Part shown: positions 1-8,710 of the stretch, piece after piece
Numbering within the stretch: the stretch's first letter is position 1
How the letters are laid out: every line of letters starts with the position of its first letter
Assembly: GCF_000246855.1 (NCBI RefSeq)
Contig: NC_016609.1
Span: 8,382,744 to 8,446,743 of the forward strand
Reading direction: 5' to 3'
DNA from: Niastella koreensis GR20-10
Lineage (GTDB): Bacteria; Bacteroidota; Bacteroidia; Chitinophagales; Chitinophagaceae
Length of the DNA stretch: 64,000 nucleotides
Notes under the pieces: generated by a model
Database searches by the model: none
What the model saw: the letters and a program-made list of their open reading frames with translations, nothing else
Told to the model about the DNA's origin: nothing
Position numbers and translations under genes: made by a program

Positions 1-765
1 CCGGCCAATGCGTTTGAAGGTAAAAAAGTACTCTCCGCCGTAAAAGGTATTCTGCCCGATAATAACTTATTGTTGAACGATCACCTGAAGGAGGCATTCA
101 ACCTGCCTTTGTCTGATTACTTTACGGTAATGGGCCCCTGTCATGCCGAGGAGGTAGCCTCGGAAAAACTATCCTACCTCACTTTTTCAGGCATAGATGT
201 ATCGATGGCAGAAAAGATAGCAGCCTGCTTTACCACCCCATATTTAAATACCGTTGTTAATCCCGATGTATACGGCGTGCAATATGCAGCCGTGCTGAAA
301 AACATTTATGCCCTGGGCGCCGGTATTGCCCACGGGTTGGAATATGGCGATAATTTCTTAAGTGTGCTCATTGCCAATTGCGCAGATGAAATGGCCGGTT
401 TTTTGAAAAAAGTAGGCATCCAGCATATCGAGGTGGGGGTGCATGATGGCGAAGACCCGGTGACCCACCGCAAAACACCCAACTATGCCGCATCGGTATA
501 TCTGGGCGATCTGCTGGTAACCTGTTATTCGTTGTACAGTCGTAACAGAACTTTCGGTAATATGATTGGTAAGGGATATTCGGTGCGGGCCACGCAGCTC
601 GAAATGAACATGGTGGCCGAGGGATATAACGCCAGTAAATGTATTTTCCTGGTAAATCAACAGATCGGGGCCGAAATGCCCATAGCCGAAACCGTTTACC
701 GCATTTTGTGGGAAAATGTTAAACCCCGCAAAGGCTTTAATCTGGTAGAAAAAACGTTAGTCTAA
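1..765 (+). CDS. gpsA: NAD(P)H-dependent glycerol-3-phosphate dehydrogenase (5' end outside window)
   Basis: The last 254 codons of a cytoplasmic dehydrogenase that reduces dihydroxyacetone phosphate to sn-glycerol-3-phosphate, the backbone for phospholipids. The reading frame is open from base 1, so the Rossmann N-terminus lies upstream of the window. Visible family motifs are GPCHAEEVA, the lysine-containing VLKNIYALGAGIAHGL block (the catalytic lysine follows VL) and SRNRTFG, which matches the Arg-Asn substrate-binding pair of GpsA. The C-terminus looks complete and ends with TAA at 763-765. It is followed by a low-complexity inverted repeat and a 36-residue ORF. Family assignment is strong; only the missing N-terminus limits it. 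Confidence 0.93.
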   Translation, partial: PANAFEGKKVLSAVKGILPDNNLLLNDHLKEAFNLPLSDYFTVMGPCHAEEVASEKLSYLTFSGIDVSMAEKIAACFTTPYLNTVVNPDVYGVQYAAVLKNIYALGAGIAHGLEYGDNFLSVLIANCADEMAGFLKKVGIQHIEVGVHDGEDPVTHRKTPNYAASVYLGDLLVTCYSLYSRNRTFGNMIGKGYSVRATQLEMNMVAEGYNASKCIFLVNQQIGAEMPIAETVYRILWENVKPRKGFNLVEKTLV

Positions 766-905
766 TGTGATAATTAGATAATTCGATAATGTGATAATTG
801 AAAAACACGGTAGCAAACTTTTTATACATCTGGTTGTAATAATTATAGCCTTTTCGCGACAAATAAAACTAGCCCATTAGCCTATTATCACATTAGCAAA
901 TTAGA
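763..905. repeat. Intergenic inverted repeat of AATGTGATAATTAG-type units
   Basis: The left arm, about 763-799, repeats the unit taatgtgataatta. The right arm, about 868-905, carries its reverse complement (tattatcacatta). The arms flank about 70 bases of AT-rich sequence. The same unit reappears 60 kb away at 61001-61106. This is one of a family of similarly built gaps in the window. Confidence 0.7.
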
Positions 906-910
906 TTTAA

Positions 911-1021
911 ATGCCTTTCTCTTTAGGACCATATGGAATTACTGCAATGCTGGTGCTGGCCGGTATTGTTATCATCAACGAGGTGATTAAACTCGTTAAA
1001 AAAGACCATCATTCGGCCTAA
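911..1021 (+). CDS. Very small single-span membrane peptide (36 aa)
   Basis: An ATG-started frame of 36 codons ending in TAA. Residues about 8-24 are hydrophobic (start MPFSLGPYGITAML, then VLAGIVIINEVIKL) and are followed by the basic tail VKKDHHSA, as in a single transmembrane segment with a positive-inside end. It lies between a repeat-rich gap and a strong terminator (1050-1076), which would end its transcript and supports its being a real unit. I do not recognise the family. The size allows a chance ORF, but the amphipathic layout and the terminator argue for a gene. Confidence 0.5.
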   Translation: MPFSLGPYGITAMLVLAGIVIINEVIKLVKKDHHSA

Positions 1022-1048
1022 ACAGGCGTAACATATTGATTATCTATA

Positions 1049-1076
1049 GGCCCCCGAGCAGTCGGGGGCTTTTTTA
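1049..1076 (+). terminator. Rho-independent terminator
   Basis: Stem GCCCCCGA (1050-1057) pairs with TCGGGGGC (1062-1069) around loop GCAG, followed by six T. It ends the transcript of the 36-residue peptide and possibly gpsA. Confidence 0.85.
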
Positions 1077-1125
1077 TGTCTTGTATTTAGCTGACAGTGA
1101 AGTTATTGCAAGGGTTTCTTCGGAA

Positions 1126-1204
1126 CTTCTTCGCAAATCCTCTTAGACAACCTGTAGGTTTCTTCGCAAATTTGCGAAGAACTTGCGAAGGATTTGCGAA
1201 GAAG
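1126..1204. repeat. Nested palindrome: 16-bp inverted arms around a 22-bp perfect palindrome
   Basis: The outer arms CTTCTTCGCAAATCCT (1126-1141) and AGGATTTGCGAAGAAG (1189-1204) are exact reverse complements. Between them, 1160-1181 is a perfect 22-bp palindrome made of TTCTTCGCAAA and its complement. All parts use the same CTTCGCAAA word. The gap lies between two genes whose 3' ends face each other. Confidence 0.85.
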
Positions 1205-1237
1205 GGTAAGCTGAGTCTGTGCTCGGTCCCGAAGAAT

Positions 1238-1264
1238 GTCTGAACCGGGATTCCCGGTTCAGAC
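1238..1264 (-). terminator. Strong hairpin over the hemW stop codon
   Basis: GTCTGAACCGGGA (1238-1250) and TCCCGGTTCAGAC (1252-1264) are exact complements and overlap the hemW stop (1259-1261). There is no clear T run on the minus strand, so it may protect the 3' end or attenuate rather than act as a classical terminator. Confidence 0.55.
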
Positions 1265-2380
1265 AAAAAGCGCTGCCGCTATACCATCCGCAAATAGTTT
1301 CCCTTCTTTGGTTAGTTGCAGGTGATTATTGTAGAACCGCATTTTACCACTATCTATAAATGGTTGGGCGGCCCGTTGTAACTGGTTTGCTTCCCTTTCC
1401 CCAAACCGGCTTACTATCCAGCCAAGATCGAGGCCCTCGATGGTGCGCAGCGAGGTCATGGTGTATTCGTTTAACCGTTGGGTGTGGGTAAGGGTTTCCA
1501 TTTCCAAAGGCACCTTGTTTTCCTTTAGCGATTGTATGTACAACGCGTTGTTGGCAATGTTCCATTGCCGCGATGTACCGTTAAACGAGTGGGCGGAAGG
1601 GCCAAGTCCCAGGTAAGAAGCGCCCTGCCAGTAAGAGCTGTTATGACGGCTGCGCATGCCGGGCAGCGCGAAATTCGAGATCTCGTAATGCTCATAGCCC
1701 GCCTGTTGCAGCCAGTCCATCAGTAATAAAAACTGGCGGGCCTGATCTTCGGTATTTACCTCGGCGGTTTTGTGTTTGTTTATCATGGAGGCCAGGGCGG
1801 TGCCTGGTTCAACGGTCAATGCATAACAGGAGATATGCGGAACGCCTATGGCAATGGCCTGTTGCACATTGTGCTGCCATTTATCATCGGGCAGGGTAGG
1901 GCCGCCATAGATAAGATCGATGGTGATATTAGGAAAATATTGTATAGCCAGTTGTAAATTGTCGATTGCCTGTTTGGCTGAATGTGCCCGGTTCATCCAG
2001 CGCAGGTCCTCTTCAAAAAAAGATTGTACGCCTATGCTTAACCGGTTAACGCCCGCCTGTTTCCATTCCTGCAGCTTATGCTCAGTGATGTCGTCGGGGT
2101 TGGCTTCCAGGGTGATCTCGGCATTGGCCGCCACCTGAAATTGCTGGTGCAGGGCCTGCAAAATAGCCGACAGTGCTGACTGCGTTAACAGGGAAGGCGT
2201 GCCGCCGCCAAAGTAAATGGTGTTCACCGTTTCCGGTGGCAGATAATTCTTTTGCAGGCTTATTTCTTTCAATAAAGCATCTACAAATTCGTTCTTTAGC
2301 TTCAATGAGGTGGAGAAGTGAAAGTTACAGTAATGACAGGCCTGCCTGCAAAACGGGATATGTAAATAAATGCCTGACAT
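1259..2380 (-). CDS. hemW: Radical SAM family heme chaperone HemW
   Basis: A 373-residue protein of the HemW (formerly HemN-like) family, which uses a [4Fe-4S] cluster and S-adenosylmethionine and is now viewed as a heme chaperone rather than an oxygen-independent coproporphyrinogen oxidase. The cluster motif is at the N-terminus with Cys11, Cys15 and Cys18 (CRQACHYC), followed by the SAM-binding FGGGTPS block near residue 60 and ANPDD near 95. The extra N-terminal segment with an additional cysteine found in true HemN is absent, which supports HemW. The C-terminal HemW domain, with EYTMTSLRTIEGLDL, is present. Full family length. It is transcribed alone, divergently from the next gene. Confidence 0.9.
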   Translation of the reverse strand: MSGIYLHIPFCRQACHYCNFHFSTSLKLKNEFVDALLKEISLQKNYLPPETVNTIYFGGGTPSLLTQSALSAILQALHQQFQVAANAEITLEANPDDITEHKLQEWKQAGVNRLSIGVQSFFEEDLRWMNRAHSAKQAIDNLQLAIQYFPNITIDLIYGGPTLPDDKWQHNVQQAIAIGVPHISCYALTVEPGTALASMINKHKTAEVNTEDQARQFLLLMDWLQQAGYEHYEISNFALPGMRSRHNSSYWQGASYLGLGPSAHSFNGTSRQWNIANNALYIQSLKENKVPLEMETLTHTQRLNEYTMTSLRTIEGLDLGWIVSRFGEREANQLQRAAQPFIDSGKMRFYNNHLQLTKEGKLFADGIAAALFV

Positions 2381-2435
2381 CGTATTCCGTATTTTTATTC
2401 GAATATTACAGTTTAATTAATTGTACAGCGTCTTA

Positions 2436-4331
2436 ATGGCAAAGATAGTACCATGTAACAAGTATTTTGATGCTTCTACATGTAGCAGAGGGCTTGCATT
2501 GCCTGATGGTCATTGCCAATTGCCTGCTTGCCTGCAGAAGCCTCGGCAAAGGCGGATTGTCTATTGCCTGTTGTCTGTTGTCTGTTGCCTGTTGACCCCT
2601 TTTTTGCTGTCTGCGCAATACCGGTTACAAATAAAACCTGTCGATAAAGATTCGGGTTTCATCTATTCAACCCTGCGGCTCGATTCAAATTTCAAGAACC
2701 AGGAACTGGCTAAGGATTACATCAGCAAACTGCCCGAACTGTTGCAGGCAAAAGGTTATCCCGCCGCTTCCATCGACTCAGTTTATTATGAAGCCAACAG
2801 GACCGTATGTTCCCTGTACGTGGGCGAAGCCTTTCAATGGGCCCGTTTGCATGTTGACTCGGCCAATAAAAAACTGCTCGATGTTATTAACGTGAATGCC
2901 AGAAAACAGGCTATGAGTTTTGAACAGGTGCAGGCCGCCCAGCAAAAGCTGCTCGATTACCTGGAGAACAACGGTTATCCGTTTGCAAAGATCAAACTCG
3001 ATAGCATCAGCTACATTAATCAGCAATTTGAAGCTTACCTGAACATAAATAAAGGGCCCCTTTATAAGATCGATAGCATTCGCAACTATGGCACCGCCAG
3101 CATATCCTCCATCTTTTTACAGCGCTACCTGGGCATTATGAATGGCAGCTATTACAAAAAGGAAAAGCTGATGGCGGTTAGCAAAAAACTCAACGACCTG
3201 GGATATGTGGAAGAAAAACATATCTGGAACCTGACCATGCTGGGAACAGGTTCTATTCTGAATGTATACCTGGCGCCCAAACGCAGCAGCCAGATCAATG
3301 TGCTGGTAGGTTTTTTGCCAAACAGTACCCAAACCCAAAACAGTAAACTGCAGGTAACCGGGGAAGCCACCATAAACCTGAAGAACTCGCTTGGGGGGGG
3401 CGAAACCATTGGCATAAACTGGCAGCAGTTACAGGTTAAATCGCCCAAGCTCGACCTGGCGTTTCAGCAGCCCTACCTGTTTGGCTCGCCCTTTGGCATG
3501 AACGCCAGTTTCAATTTATTCAAGAAAGACAGTTCGTACGTAAATATCAATATGCAGGTAGGGGCGCAGTACGCCCTTTCGGCCAGCCAGGGCGGAAGCG
3601 TGTACATCCAAAGCTTTCAAACCAATGTGCTGGCAATAGACTCCCTGGGCATCGTAAACAATCACGTGTTGCCCGAGCAGGCGGACATCAGATCGGTAAA
3701 CCTGGGCGTGAACTATGAATGGTATAATACCGATTACCGGTTCAACCCCCGCAGCGGAAATGAGTGGGTGATAAATGTAACGGCAGGATCGAAAAAGATA
3801 AAAAAGAACCCGCAGATCCTGAACCTGAAAGACGAAAACGACCCCAGCTTCGATTTCAACAGCCTGTACGACACCGTACAGCTGAACAGCTACCAGTTCA
3901 AGCTGAAAGGATATATGGCGCATTATTTTAAATTAACCCGGTTCAGCACCCTTAAAACCGGCATTAATGGGGCCTGGTACCAAAGCCCGGCCATCTTCAA
4001 AAACGAATTATTTCAAATTGGTGGATATAAATTATTGCGTGGTTTTGATGAAGAAAGCATTTTTGCATCGCAATACGCAATTGGCACCCTGGAGTACCGT
4101 TACCTGGTTGGGCGAAATTCGTACCTGAGCTATTTTTTTGATGGGGGATGGTCGAAAAACGCGAGTGTATACGCCCGGTCAAGTAACTATTATTGGGGTA
4201 CGGGGATTGGGATGGCGTTTGAAACAAAAGCAGGTATTTTTAATTTGTCGTACGCGGTGGGTAAGCGCGATGATACCAAATTCAACCTGCGGCAATCAAA
4301 GATCCACGTGGGTTACCTAAATTATTTTTGA
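2436..4331 (+). CDS. Outer-membrane beta-barrel protein, BamA/TamA-like (Omp85 superfamily)
   Basis: A 631-residue frame if started at ATG 2436. After a hydrophobic signal-like stretch (VCCLLTPFLLSAQ, cut after SAQ) come about 200 residues of POTRA-like alpha/beta sequence. A long beta-strand-rich part follows and ends in ...VGYLNYF, with the terminal aromatic typical of outer-membrane barrels. The late GGYKLLRGFDEESI block matches the RGF/RGY motif of the Omp85 surface-antigen domain. Likely a non-essential BamA/TamA homologue acting in outer-membrane assembly or export. The start is doubtful: the 45 residues before the hydrophobic core are encoded by repetitive DNA (2500-2600) and no other in-frame ATG lies nearby, so the true start may be a non-ATG codon close to 2560-2580. 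DUF4271 and hemD follow. Confidence 0.72.
   Translation: MAKIVPCNKYFDASTCSRGLALPDGHCQLPACLQKPRQRRIVYCLLSVVCCLLTPFLLSAQYRLQIKPVDKDSGFIYSTLRLDSNFKNQELAKDYISKLPELLQAKGYPAASIDSVYYEANRTVCSLYVGEAFQWARLHVDSANKKLLDVINVNARKQAMSFEQVQAAQQKLLDYLENNGYPFAKIKLDSISYINQQFEAYLNINKGPLYKIDSIRNYGTASISSIFLQRYLGIMNGSYYKKEKLMAVSKKLNDLGYVEEKHIWNLTMLGTGSILNVYLAPKRSSQINVLVGFLPNSTQTQNSKLQVTGEATINLKNSLGGGETIGINWQQLQVKSPKLDLAFQQPYLFGSPFGMNASFNLFKKDSSYVNINMQVGAQYALSASQGGSVYIQSFQTNVLAIDSLGIVNNHVLPEQADIRSVNLGVNYEWYNTDYRFNPRSGNEWVINVTAGSKKIKKNPQILNLKDENDPSFDFNSLYDTVQLNSYQFKLKGYMAHYFKLTRFSTLKTGINGAWYQSPAIFKNELFQIGGYKLLRGFDEESIFASQYAIGTLEYRYLVGRNSYLSYFFDGGWSKNASVYARSSNYYWGTGIGMAFETKAGIFNLSYAVGKRDDTKFNLRQSKIHVGYLNYF
2440..2447 (-). 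promoter_or_regulatory. Candidate -7 element for hemW
   Basis: The minus strand reads TATCTTTG, matching the Bacteroidota TAnnTTTG -7 consensus, about 60 bases before the hemW ATG. No well-spaced -33 TTG is visible. Confidence 0.4.
2505..2605 (+). repeat. Low-complexity repeats inside the apparent 5' end of the barrel gene
   Basis: GCCTGCTTGCCTGCAG and GGCAAAGGCGG words are followed by tandem TTGCCTGTTGTCTGTTGTCTG units. These resemble the ATTGTC/ATTGCC units of the gaps at 23070-23182 and 24866-24898. Here they seem to be translated as, or to lie just before, the signal peptide. Confidence 0.55.
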
Positions 4332-4392
4332 GCATAAATACATTTCCGGCAATGGCGGCACTACAATATTTTTGCAAACCCAAAAGTTCCCT

Positions 4393-5448
4393 GTGAAGAA
4401 ATTCATTCTACTCGCTTTTTGTTGTTGCTTAATGATGGTGTCGCTTGCGCAAAGCGGAAAGGATACTATTCCTCCCCGGGAACAACGCGATACGCCCGGT
4501 ATTAAAAGAGATACCATTACCCGGAAAAAAGAAAAAGACACCGTTAACCATACATTGGCCGATACAGCGCTTACCGTTGCCCGGCCCGATACGGCCGACA
4601 GTGTTAAAACCGTACGCCGGCCGGTTGTTGCTACCCGCCCTGATTCGGTTATACCGGTGGCCAGCGTGGTAAAAGAGGAGGGGCCGGAGCCCAAACCTAC
4701 CCTGGCGGGTTTTGAGAATGCGTTGCGCGACCATCCTTATTTTAACTTTTATGGAAAGGCGGTATTGATCACCGAACAGCTGAAGAAGGGAAGCCATGAC
4801 GAAAGCATGTTTTACTTTCTGTGCCTCCTGTTGTTCTTTTATGGGTTCATCCGCATCGCCTTTTTGAAGTACCTCGATAACCTCAACACCTTGTTCCTCA
4901 GGGTTACTATGCGGCATCAGCAGATCAGGGACCAGGTGTTGCAATCACCCTTGCCCTCCCTTTTCCTGAATATTCTGTTTGTTATCTCCACCGGCCTGTT
5001 CCTGAGTTTTGTGGCCGACTATTATAATATAGTACCGGGTATGAACCGGTGGCTGCTGTTATTTTATTGCTGTGTGCTGCTGGCTACTATTTATATGGGT
5101 AAGTTCATTCTGCTTAAAATGGTAGGCTGGATGTTCAATATCAGGTCAGCGACGGATACCTATATTTTCATAGTTTTCCTGGTAAATAAGATGCTGGGCA
5201 TCTATTTATTACCGGCTTTACTGTTTATGGCCTTCGCAAAAGGGCAGTTTTTGACAATTTTAATGACTTTGACTTATTTCTTTATTGCTATATTATTTAT
5301 TTATCGGTTTATAATAGCATACAGGCCAGTAAGAAATGAGATTAAACTGTCAAGATTCCATTTTTTTATTTACCTTTGCGCCTTCGAAATAGCACCCCTT
5401 TTATTGATTTACAAGGTGTTATTGATTTTTGTGGAAAGAAGTTATTAA
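4393..5448 (+). CDS. DUF4271 domain-containing integral membrane protein
   Basis: 351 residues from GTG 4393, chosen because it gives a compact signal/anchor segment (MKKFILLAFCCCLMMVSLAQ); an upstream TTG at 4372 would add seven residues. Residues about 22-110 are Thr/Pro/Asp-rich and probably periplasmic. From about residue 140 there are roughly seven hydrophobic helices. The family is typical of Bacteroidota and is often found next to hemD, as here. Its function is unknown. The 3' end contains the hemD promoter (5422-5453), so the two genes are transcribed at least partly separately. Family name from pattern recognition; confident on topology, less on the DUF number. Confidence 0.75.
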   Translation: MKKFILLAFCCCLMMVSLAQSGKDTIPPREQRDTPGIKRDTITRKKEKDTVNHTLADTALTVARPDTADSVKTVRRPVVATRPDSVIPVASVVKEEGPEPKPTLAGFENALRDHPYFNFYGKAVLITEQLKKGSHDESMFYFLCLLLFFYGFIRIAFLKYLDNLNTLFLRVTMRHQQIRDQVLQSPLPSLFLNILFVISTGLFLSFVADYYNIVPGMNRWLLLFYCCVLLATIYMGKFILLKMVGWMFNIRSATDTYIFIVFLVNKMLGIYLLPALLFMAFAKGQFLTILMTLTYFFIAILFIYRFIIAYRPVRNEIKLSRFHFFIYLCAFEIAPLLLIYKVLLIFVERSY

Positions 5449-5453
5449 CTTTG
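5422..5453 (+). promoter_or_regulatory. Promoter of hemD, inside the preceding gene
   Basis: TTG (5422-5424), a 21-bp spacer, then TAACTTTG (5446-5453), a full match to the Bacteroidota TTG-N19-21-TAnnTTTG promoter. Predicted transcription start is near 5460. This favours ATG 5474 as the hemD start. Confidence 0.65.
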
Positions 5454-5473
5454 CAAATCCATACGTAGCTAAT

Positions 5474-6271
5474 ATGGTTAAAAACGGGGCTAAAAACGTA
5501 GCAACAGCTACAAACACCATTAAAAGAATCCTGATTACTCAACCCAGGCCGGAAACCGATAAATCACCGTACTTCGAACTTGCCAGAAAGTACAGTGTTG
5601 AATTGGAGTTCCAGCCATTCATACGTCTTGAAGGTATTCCCGCCAAAGAGTTCCGCAAGCAAAAGATAGAAATACCTAATTATACAGCTGTAATCTTTAC
5701 CAGTCGCAACGCAATTGATCACTTCTTCCGCATTTGCGAGGAAATGAAGATCAGTATTTCGCAGGATACGAAGTATTTCTGCATTACTGAAGCCGTTGCA
5801 TTGTACTTGCAGAAATTTATCCTGTATCGCAAGCGCAAGGTGTTTTATGGGGCCGATAGTACGAACAAGAGCATGTTTGATGTAATAAACAAACATAAAG
5901 AGAACGAGAAGTTCCTGTACCCCTGTTCCGAAAATCAGCAGGATAATGAGATTGTGAGCTGGCTGAAAGCGAACAATTGTGAATTTGCCACCCCATTCAT
6001 GTACCGCACTATCAGTTGCGATGTGAAGGAGCTGCTGACAAAAACCGAATACGACATCATTTGCTTTTTTACCCCCAGCGGCGTAAAAAGTCTTTTCGAT
6101 AACGTGCCTGCCTATCAACAGAACGGCACCCGCATTGGTGCGTTCGGCAGCAATACTTCCCGCGCCGTTGAAGACGCCGGTTTAACCCTGGATATTAAGG
6201 CGCCGGCCCCACAGGCCCCGTCTATGGTAGCGGCGTTGGAACAGTACCTGGCAGCGCATAAAAAGAAATAA
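5474..6271 (+). CDS. hemD: Uroporphyrinogen-III synthase
   Basis: A 265-residue cytoplasmic enzyme that closes and inverts ring D of hydroxymethylbilane to give uroporphyrinogen III in tetrapyrrole synthesis. The sequence is as divergent as usual for this family, but shows the two-domain bilobed layout: an early ILITQPRP strand, VIFTSRNAIDHFF (family TSxNAV), a middle hinge, and CFFTPSGVKSLFD plus IGAFGSNTSRAVEDAG (family fTSpsgv and IGxxTaxal). Start ATG 5474 was chosen because a good promoter lies just upstream; the frame could extend to 5429. Ends with a Lys-rich tail. Transcribed after the DUF4271 gene. Confidence 0.85.
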   Translation: MVKNGAKNVATATNTIKRILITQPRPETDKSPYFELARKYSVELEFQPFIRLEGIPAKEFRKQKIEIPNYTAVIFTSRNAIDHFFRICEEMKISISQDTKYFCITEAVALYLQKFILYRKRKVFYGADSTNKSMFDVINKHKENEKFLYPCSENQQDNEIVSWLKANNCEFATPFMYRTISCDVKELLTKTEYDIICFFTPSGVKSLFDNVPAYQQNGTRIGAFGSNTSRAVEDAGLTLDIKAPAPQAPSMVAALEQYLAAHKKK

Positions 6272-6382
6272 AGCAGGCTAAAAGGTGAAAGCCTAAAGCC
6301 AAAAGCAAAACCATATAGTTAAAGGCATCCCGATAATCGGGGTGCCTTTTGCTTTAGGCTTTCAGCTTTGAGCTTTCAGCTG
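6269..6382. repeat. Intergenic inverted repeat of AAAGCCTAAAGC units around a terminator
   Basis: The left arm, about 6269-6308, is built of aaagcctaaagccaaaagc words. The right arm, about 6347-6382, is built of gctttaggctttcagcttt words. They pair imperfectly around the hairpin at 6321-6350. The same unit type recurs at 24087-24168. Confidence 0.75.
6321..6350 (+). terminator. Terminator after hemD
   Basis: AAAGGCATCCCGAT pairs with ATCGGGGTGCCTTT (one G-T pair) around a single A, followed by TTTT. Nearly symmetric, so it could work in both directions. Confidence 0.75.
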
Positions 6383-6504
6383 TATTCTCCCCCGGGAACA
6401 CGATTTGCTATAATAACCTTCCAGGGCATCATTAAGAAATAGTGATTTACCACCATTTTACGGTTTCCTTTTACACATATATTTGAAATCAGGTACTTTT
6501 AAGC

Positions 6505-8562
6505 ATGGCTAAACACACAAACAGGCTGGCAGAAGAAACGAGTCCCTACTTGTTGCAACACGCCCATAACCCCGTTGACTGGTACCCCTGGGGCAATGAG
6601 GCGCTTGACCGGGCAAAAAAAGAAGACAAACCTTTGCTGGTAAGCATTGGGTATGCCGCCTGCCACTGGTGTCATGTGATGGAAAAGGAGAGTTTTGAAA
6701 ATGAGGAAACGGCTTCCATGATGAATGCCCATTTCATCAATGTTAAGATAGATCGCGAAGAGCGGCCGGATCTTGATCATATATATATGGATGCGGTGCA
6801 GGCCATGACCGGCAGCGGCGGCTGGCCCCTGAACATCTTTCTTACCCCCGATGGCCGGCCCTTCTATGGCGGTACCTATTTCCCGCCCAAAGCCATTTAT
6901 AACCGGCCTTCCTGGCACGATGTATTAACAGGCGTGGCCAATGCCTGGACCGAAAAACGAGACGATATAGATGCGCAGGCTACTAATTTAACCGGACATA
7001 TAGTTCAATCCAACTCCTTTGGCCAGCAGGCTGTGGAGGGTGATATAAATATGGACGCGCTTTTTTCAAAAGAGATAGCCGATACCATGTTCAACAACAT
7101 TATGGGTACGGCCGATAAAGAAGAAGGTGGTTTTGGGAGTGCCCCCAAATTTCCACAAACCTTTACAATTGGGTATTTGCTGCGTTATTACCATAAAACC
7201 GGCAATGAGCAGGCGTTGGCCCAGGCCTGCCTGAGTTTAGATAAAATGATCCGGGGCGGTTTGTATGATCACCTCGGTGGTGGGTTTGCCCGGTATTCAA
7301 CCGACAGGGAATGGCTGGTGCCGCATTTTGAAAAAATGCTATATGATAACGCCTTACTGGTATCTGTGCTGTGCGATGCCTGGCAGCTGACCCAACAACC
7401 GTTGTATAAACAGGCGGTGGAGGAAACGCTGGCTTTTGTGGAAAGGGAGTTGCATTCTCCCGAAAAGGGTTTTTATTCGGCCCTGGATGCCGACAGTGAA
7501 GGGGTTGAGGGGAAGTTTTATGTATGGAGTAAACCCGAAATAGAAGCCATTTTACAACAGGACGCCGCCGTATTCTGTGCTTTTTATGATGTTACCGAAG
7601 GCGGCAATTGGGAGCATACCAACATTTTGAACATACGTAAACCGTTGAAACAGTTTGCGGCGGACAATAATATTCCCGAAGCCAGGCTGCAGGAATTGTT
7701 GCAGCAGGGGCGTGAAAAGCTGTTACAACACCGCGCGGGCCGGATAAGACCCCAGCTTGATGATAAAATATTGCTGGGCTGGAACGCGTTGATGAACACG
7801 GCCTATAGCAAGGCGTACAGTGTTTTTGGCAATCCGCAATATGCGGAAGTGGCCGAGGAGAACATGAAATTTATCATGAACCGGTTCACCCGGGATGGCC
7901 TGGAATTTTTTCATACCTATAAAAAAGAAATAGCAAGATACCCAGCCTTTTTGGACGATTATGCGTATTTAATACAGGCGTTGATCCATTTGCAGGAGAT
8001 CACCGGTAAAGCAGCATATCTGTATAAGGCAAAAGCATTGACACAACAGGTAATTGACCAGTTCAGCGAGGAAGGCACCGGTTATTTCTTTTATACCCAT
8101 CAGGGGCAGCAGGATGTAATTGTGCGAAAAAAAGAAGTGTATGATGGCGCAATTCCCTCAGGAAACGCAATAATGGCTTTTAATTTGCAGTACTTGGGCG
8201 TTGTTTTTGATATGTCCGGTTGGAAGGAAAGGGCCATTGAAATGTGCGCAGGACTACACCAGGCTGTACATCGCTATCCGGGATCTTTTGGCGTATGGGC
8301 TAGCATGATATTATCAATTGCAGGGGGTATTGCAGAAATAGCCATTATTGGAAAAGACGTTGAATTGGTAAGGCGCGAGCTTTTGCAGCATTTTATCCCG
8401 TTCCGGGTTCTCCAAAGTGCCCCCCAGGCAAATAATGATTTACCCTTATTAGCCGGTAAAACACCTACCCCTGATACGCAAATTTACTTATGTAAAAACT
8501 ACCAGTGTAGCGCGCCTGTAGTCAAAGTATCTGACCTGATCCGTCTTCTGAAAAATGTGTAA
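6505..8562 (+). CDS. DUF255 thioredoxin-domain protein (YyaL/SSP411 family)
   Basis: 685 residues, matching the usual length of the YyaL/spermatogenesis-associated protein 20 family. The N-terminal 165 residues form a thioredoxin-like domain that begins with the conserved [21 protein letters not shown] block and carries a CHWC motif (Cys53, Cys56) in place of a classical CGPC. The remaining part is an alpha/alpha-toroid like that of glycoside epimerases, with [17 protein letters not shown] and [11 protein letters not shown]. No signal peptide, so it is cytoplasmic. The biochemical role is not settled; a redox or sugar-related role is proposed for relatives. Monocistronic, with repeat-rich DNA before it. 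Confidence 0.9.
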   Translation: MAKHTNRLAEETSPYLLQHAHNPVDWYPWGNEALDRAKKEDKPLLVSIGYAACHWCHVMEKESFENEETASMMNAHFINVKIDREERPDLDHIYMDAVQAMTGSGGWPLNIFLTPDGRPFYGGTYFPPKAIYNRPSWHDVLTGVANAWTEKRDDIDAQATNLTGHIVQSNSFGQQAVEGDINMDALFSKEIADTMFNNIMGTADKEEGGFGSAPKFPQTFTIGYLLRYYHKTGNEQALAQACLSLDKMIRGGLYDHLGGGFARYSTDREWLVPHFEKMLYDNALLVSVLCDAWQLTQQPLYKQAVEETLAFVERELHSPEKGFYSALDADSEGVEGKFYVWSKPEIEAILQQDAAVFCAFYDVTEGGNWEHTNILNIRKPLKQFAADNNIPEARLQELLQQGREKLLQHRAGRIRPQLDDKILLGWNALMNTAYSKAYSVFGNPQYAEVAEENMKFIMNRFTRDGLEFFHTYKKEIARYPAFLDDYAYLIQALIHLQEITGKAAYLYKAKALTQQVIDQFSEEGTGYFFYTHQGQQDVIVRKKEVYDGAIPSGNAIMAFNLQYLGVVFDMSGWKERAIEMCAGLHQAVHRYPGSFGVWASMILSIAGGIAEIAIIGKDVELVRRELLQHFIPFRVLQSAPQANNDLPLLAGKTPTPDTQIYLCKNYQCSAPVVKVSDLIRLLKNV

Positions 8563-8660
8563 AAATTTAAAATTTTGGGGATACAATAATCCAATTTCCG
8601 GTATCGTTTACATGTAAGCTTATATCACGTAATTGCAGTTTTAAAAAATAAATTCTATTC

Positions 8661-8691
8661 TTGTGATGAAGTCGGTAAAACATTATTTTTG
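8661..8691 (+). promoter_or_regulatory. Promoter of the gldKLMN cluster
   Basis: TTG (8661-8663), a 20-bp gap, then TATTTTTG (8684-8691), a full match to the Bacteroidota promoter. Predicted start near 8698, 13 bases before ATG 8711. This rules against the upstream ATG at 8663 as the gldK start. Confidence 0.7.
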
Positions 8692-8710
8692 CCCAATACC
8701 CTTTAATATT

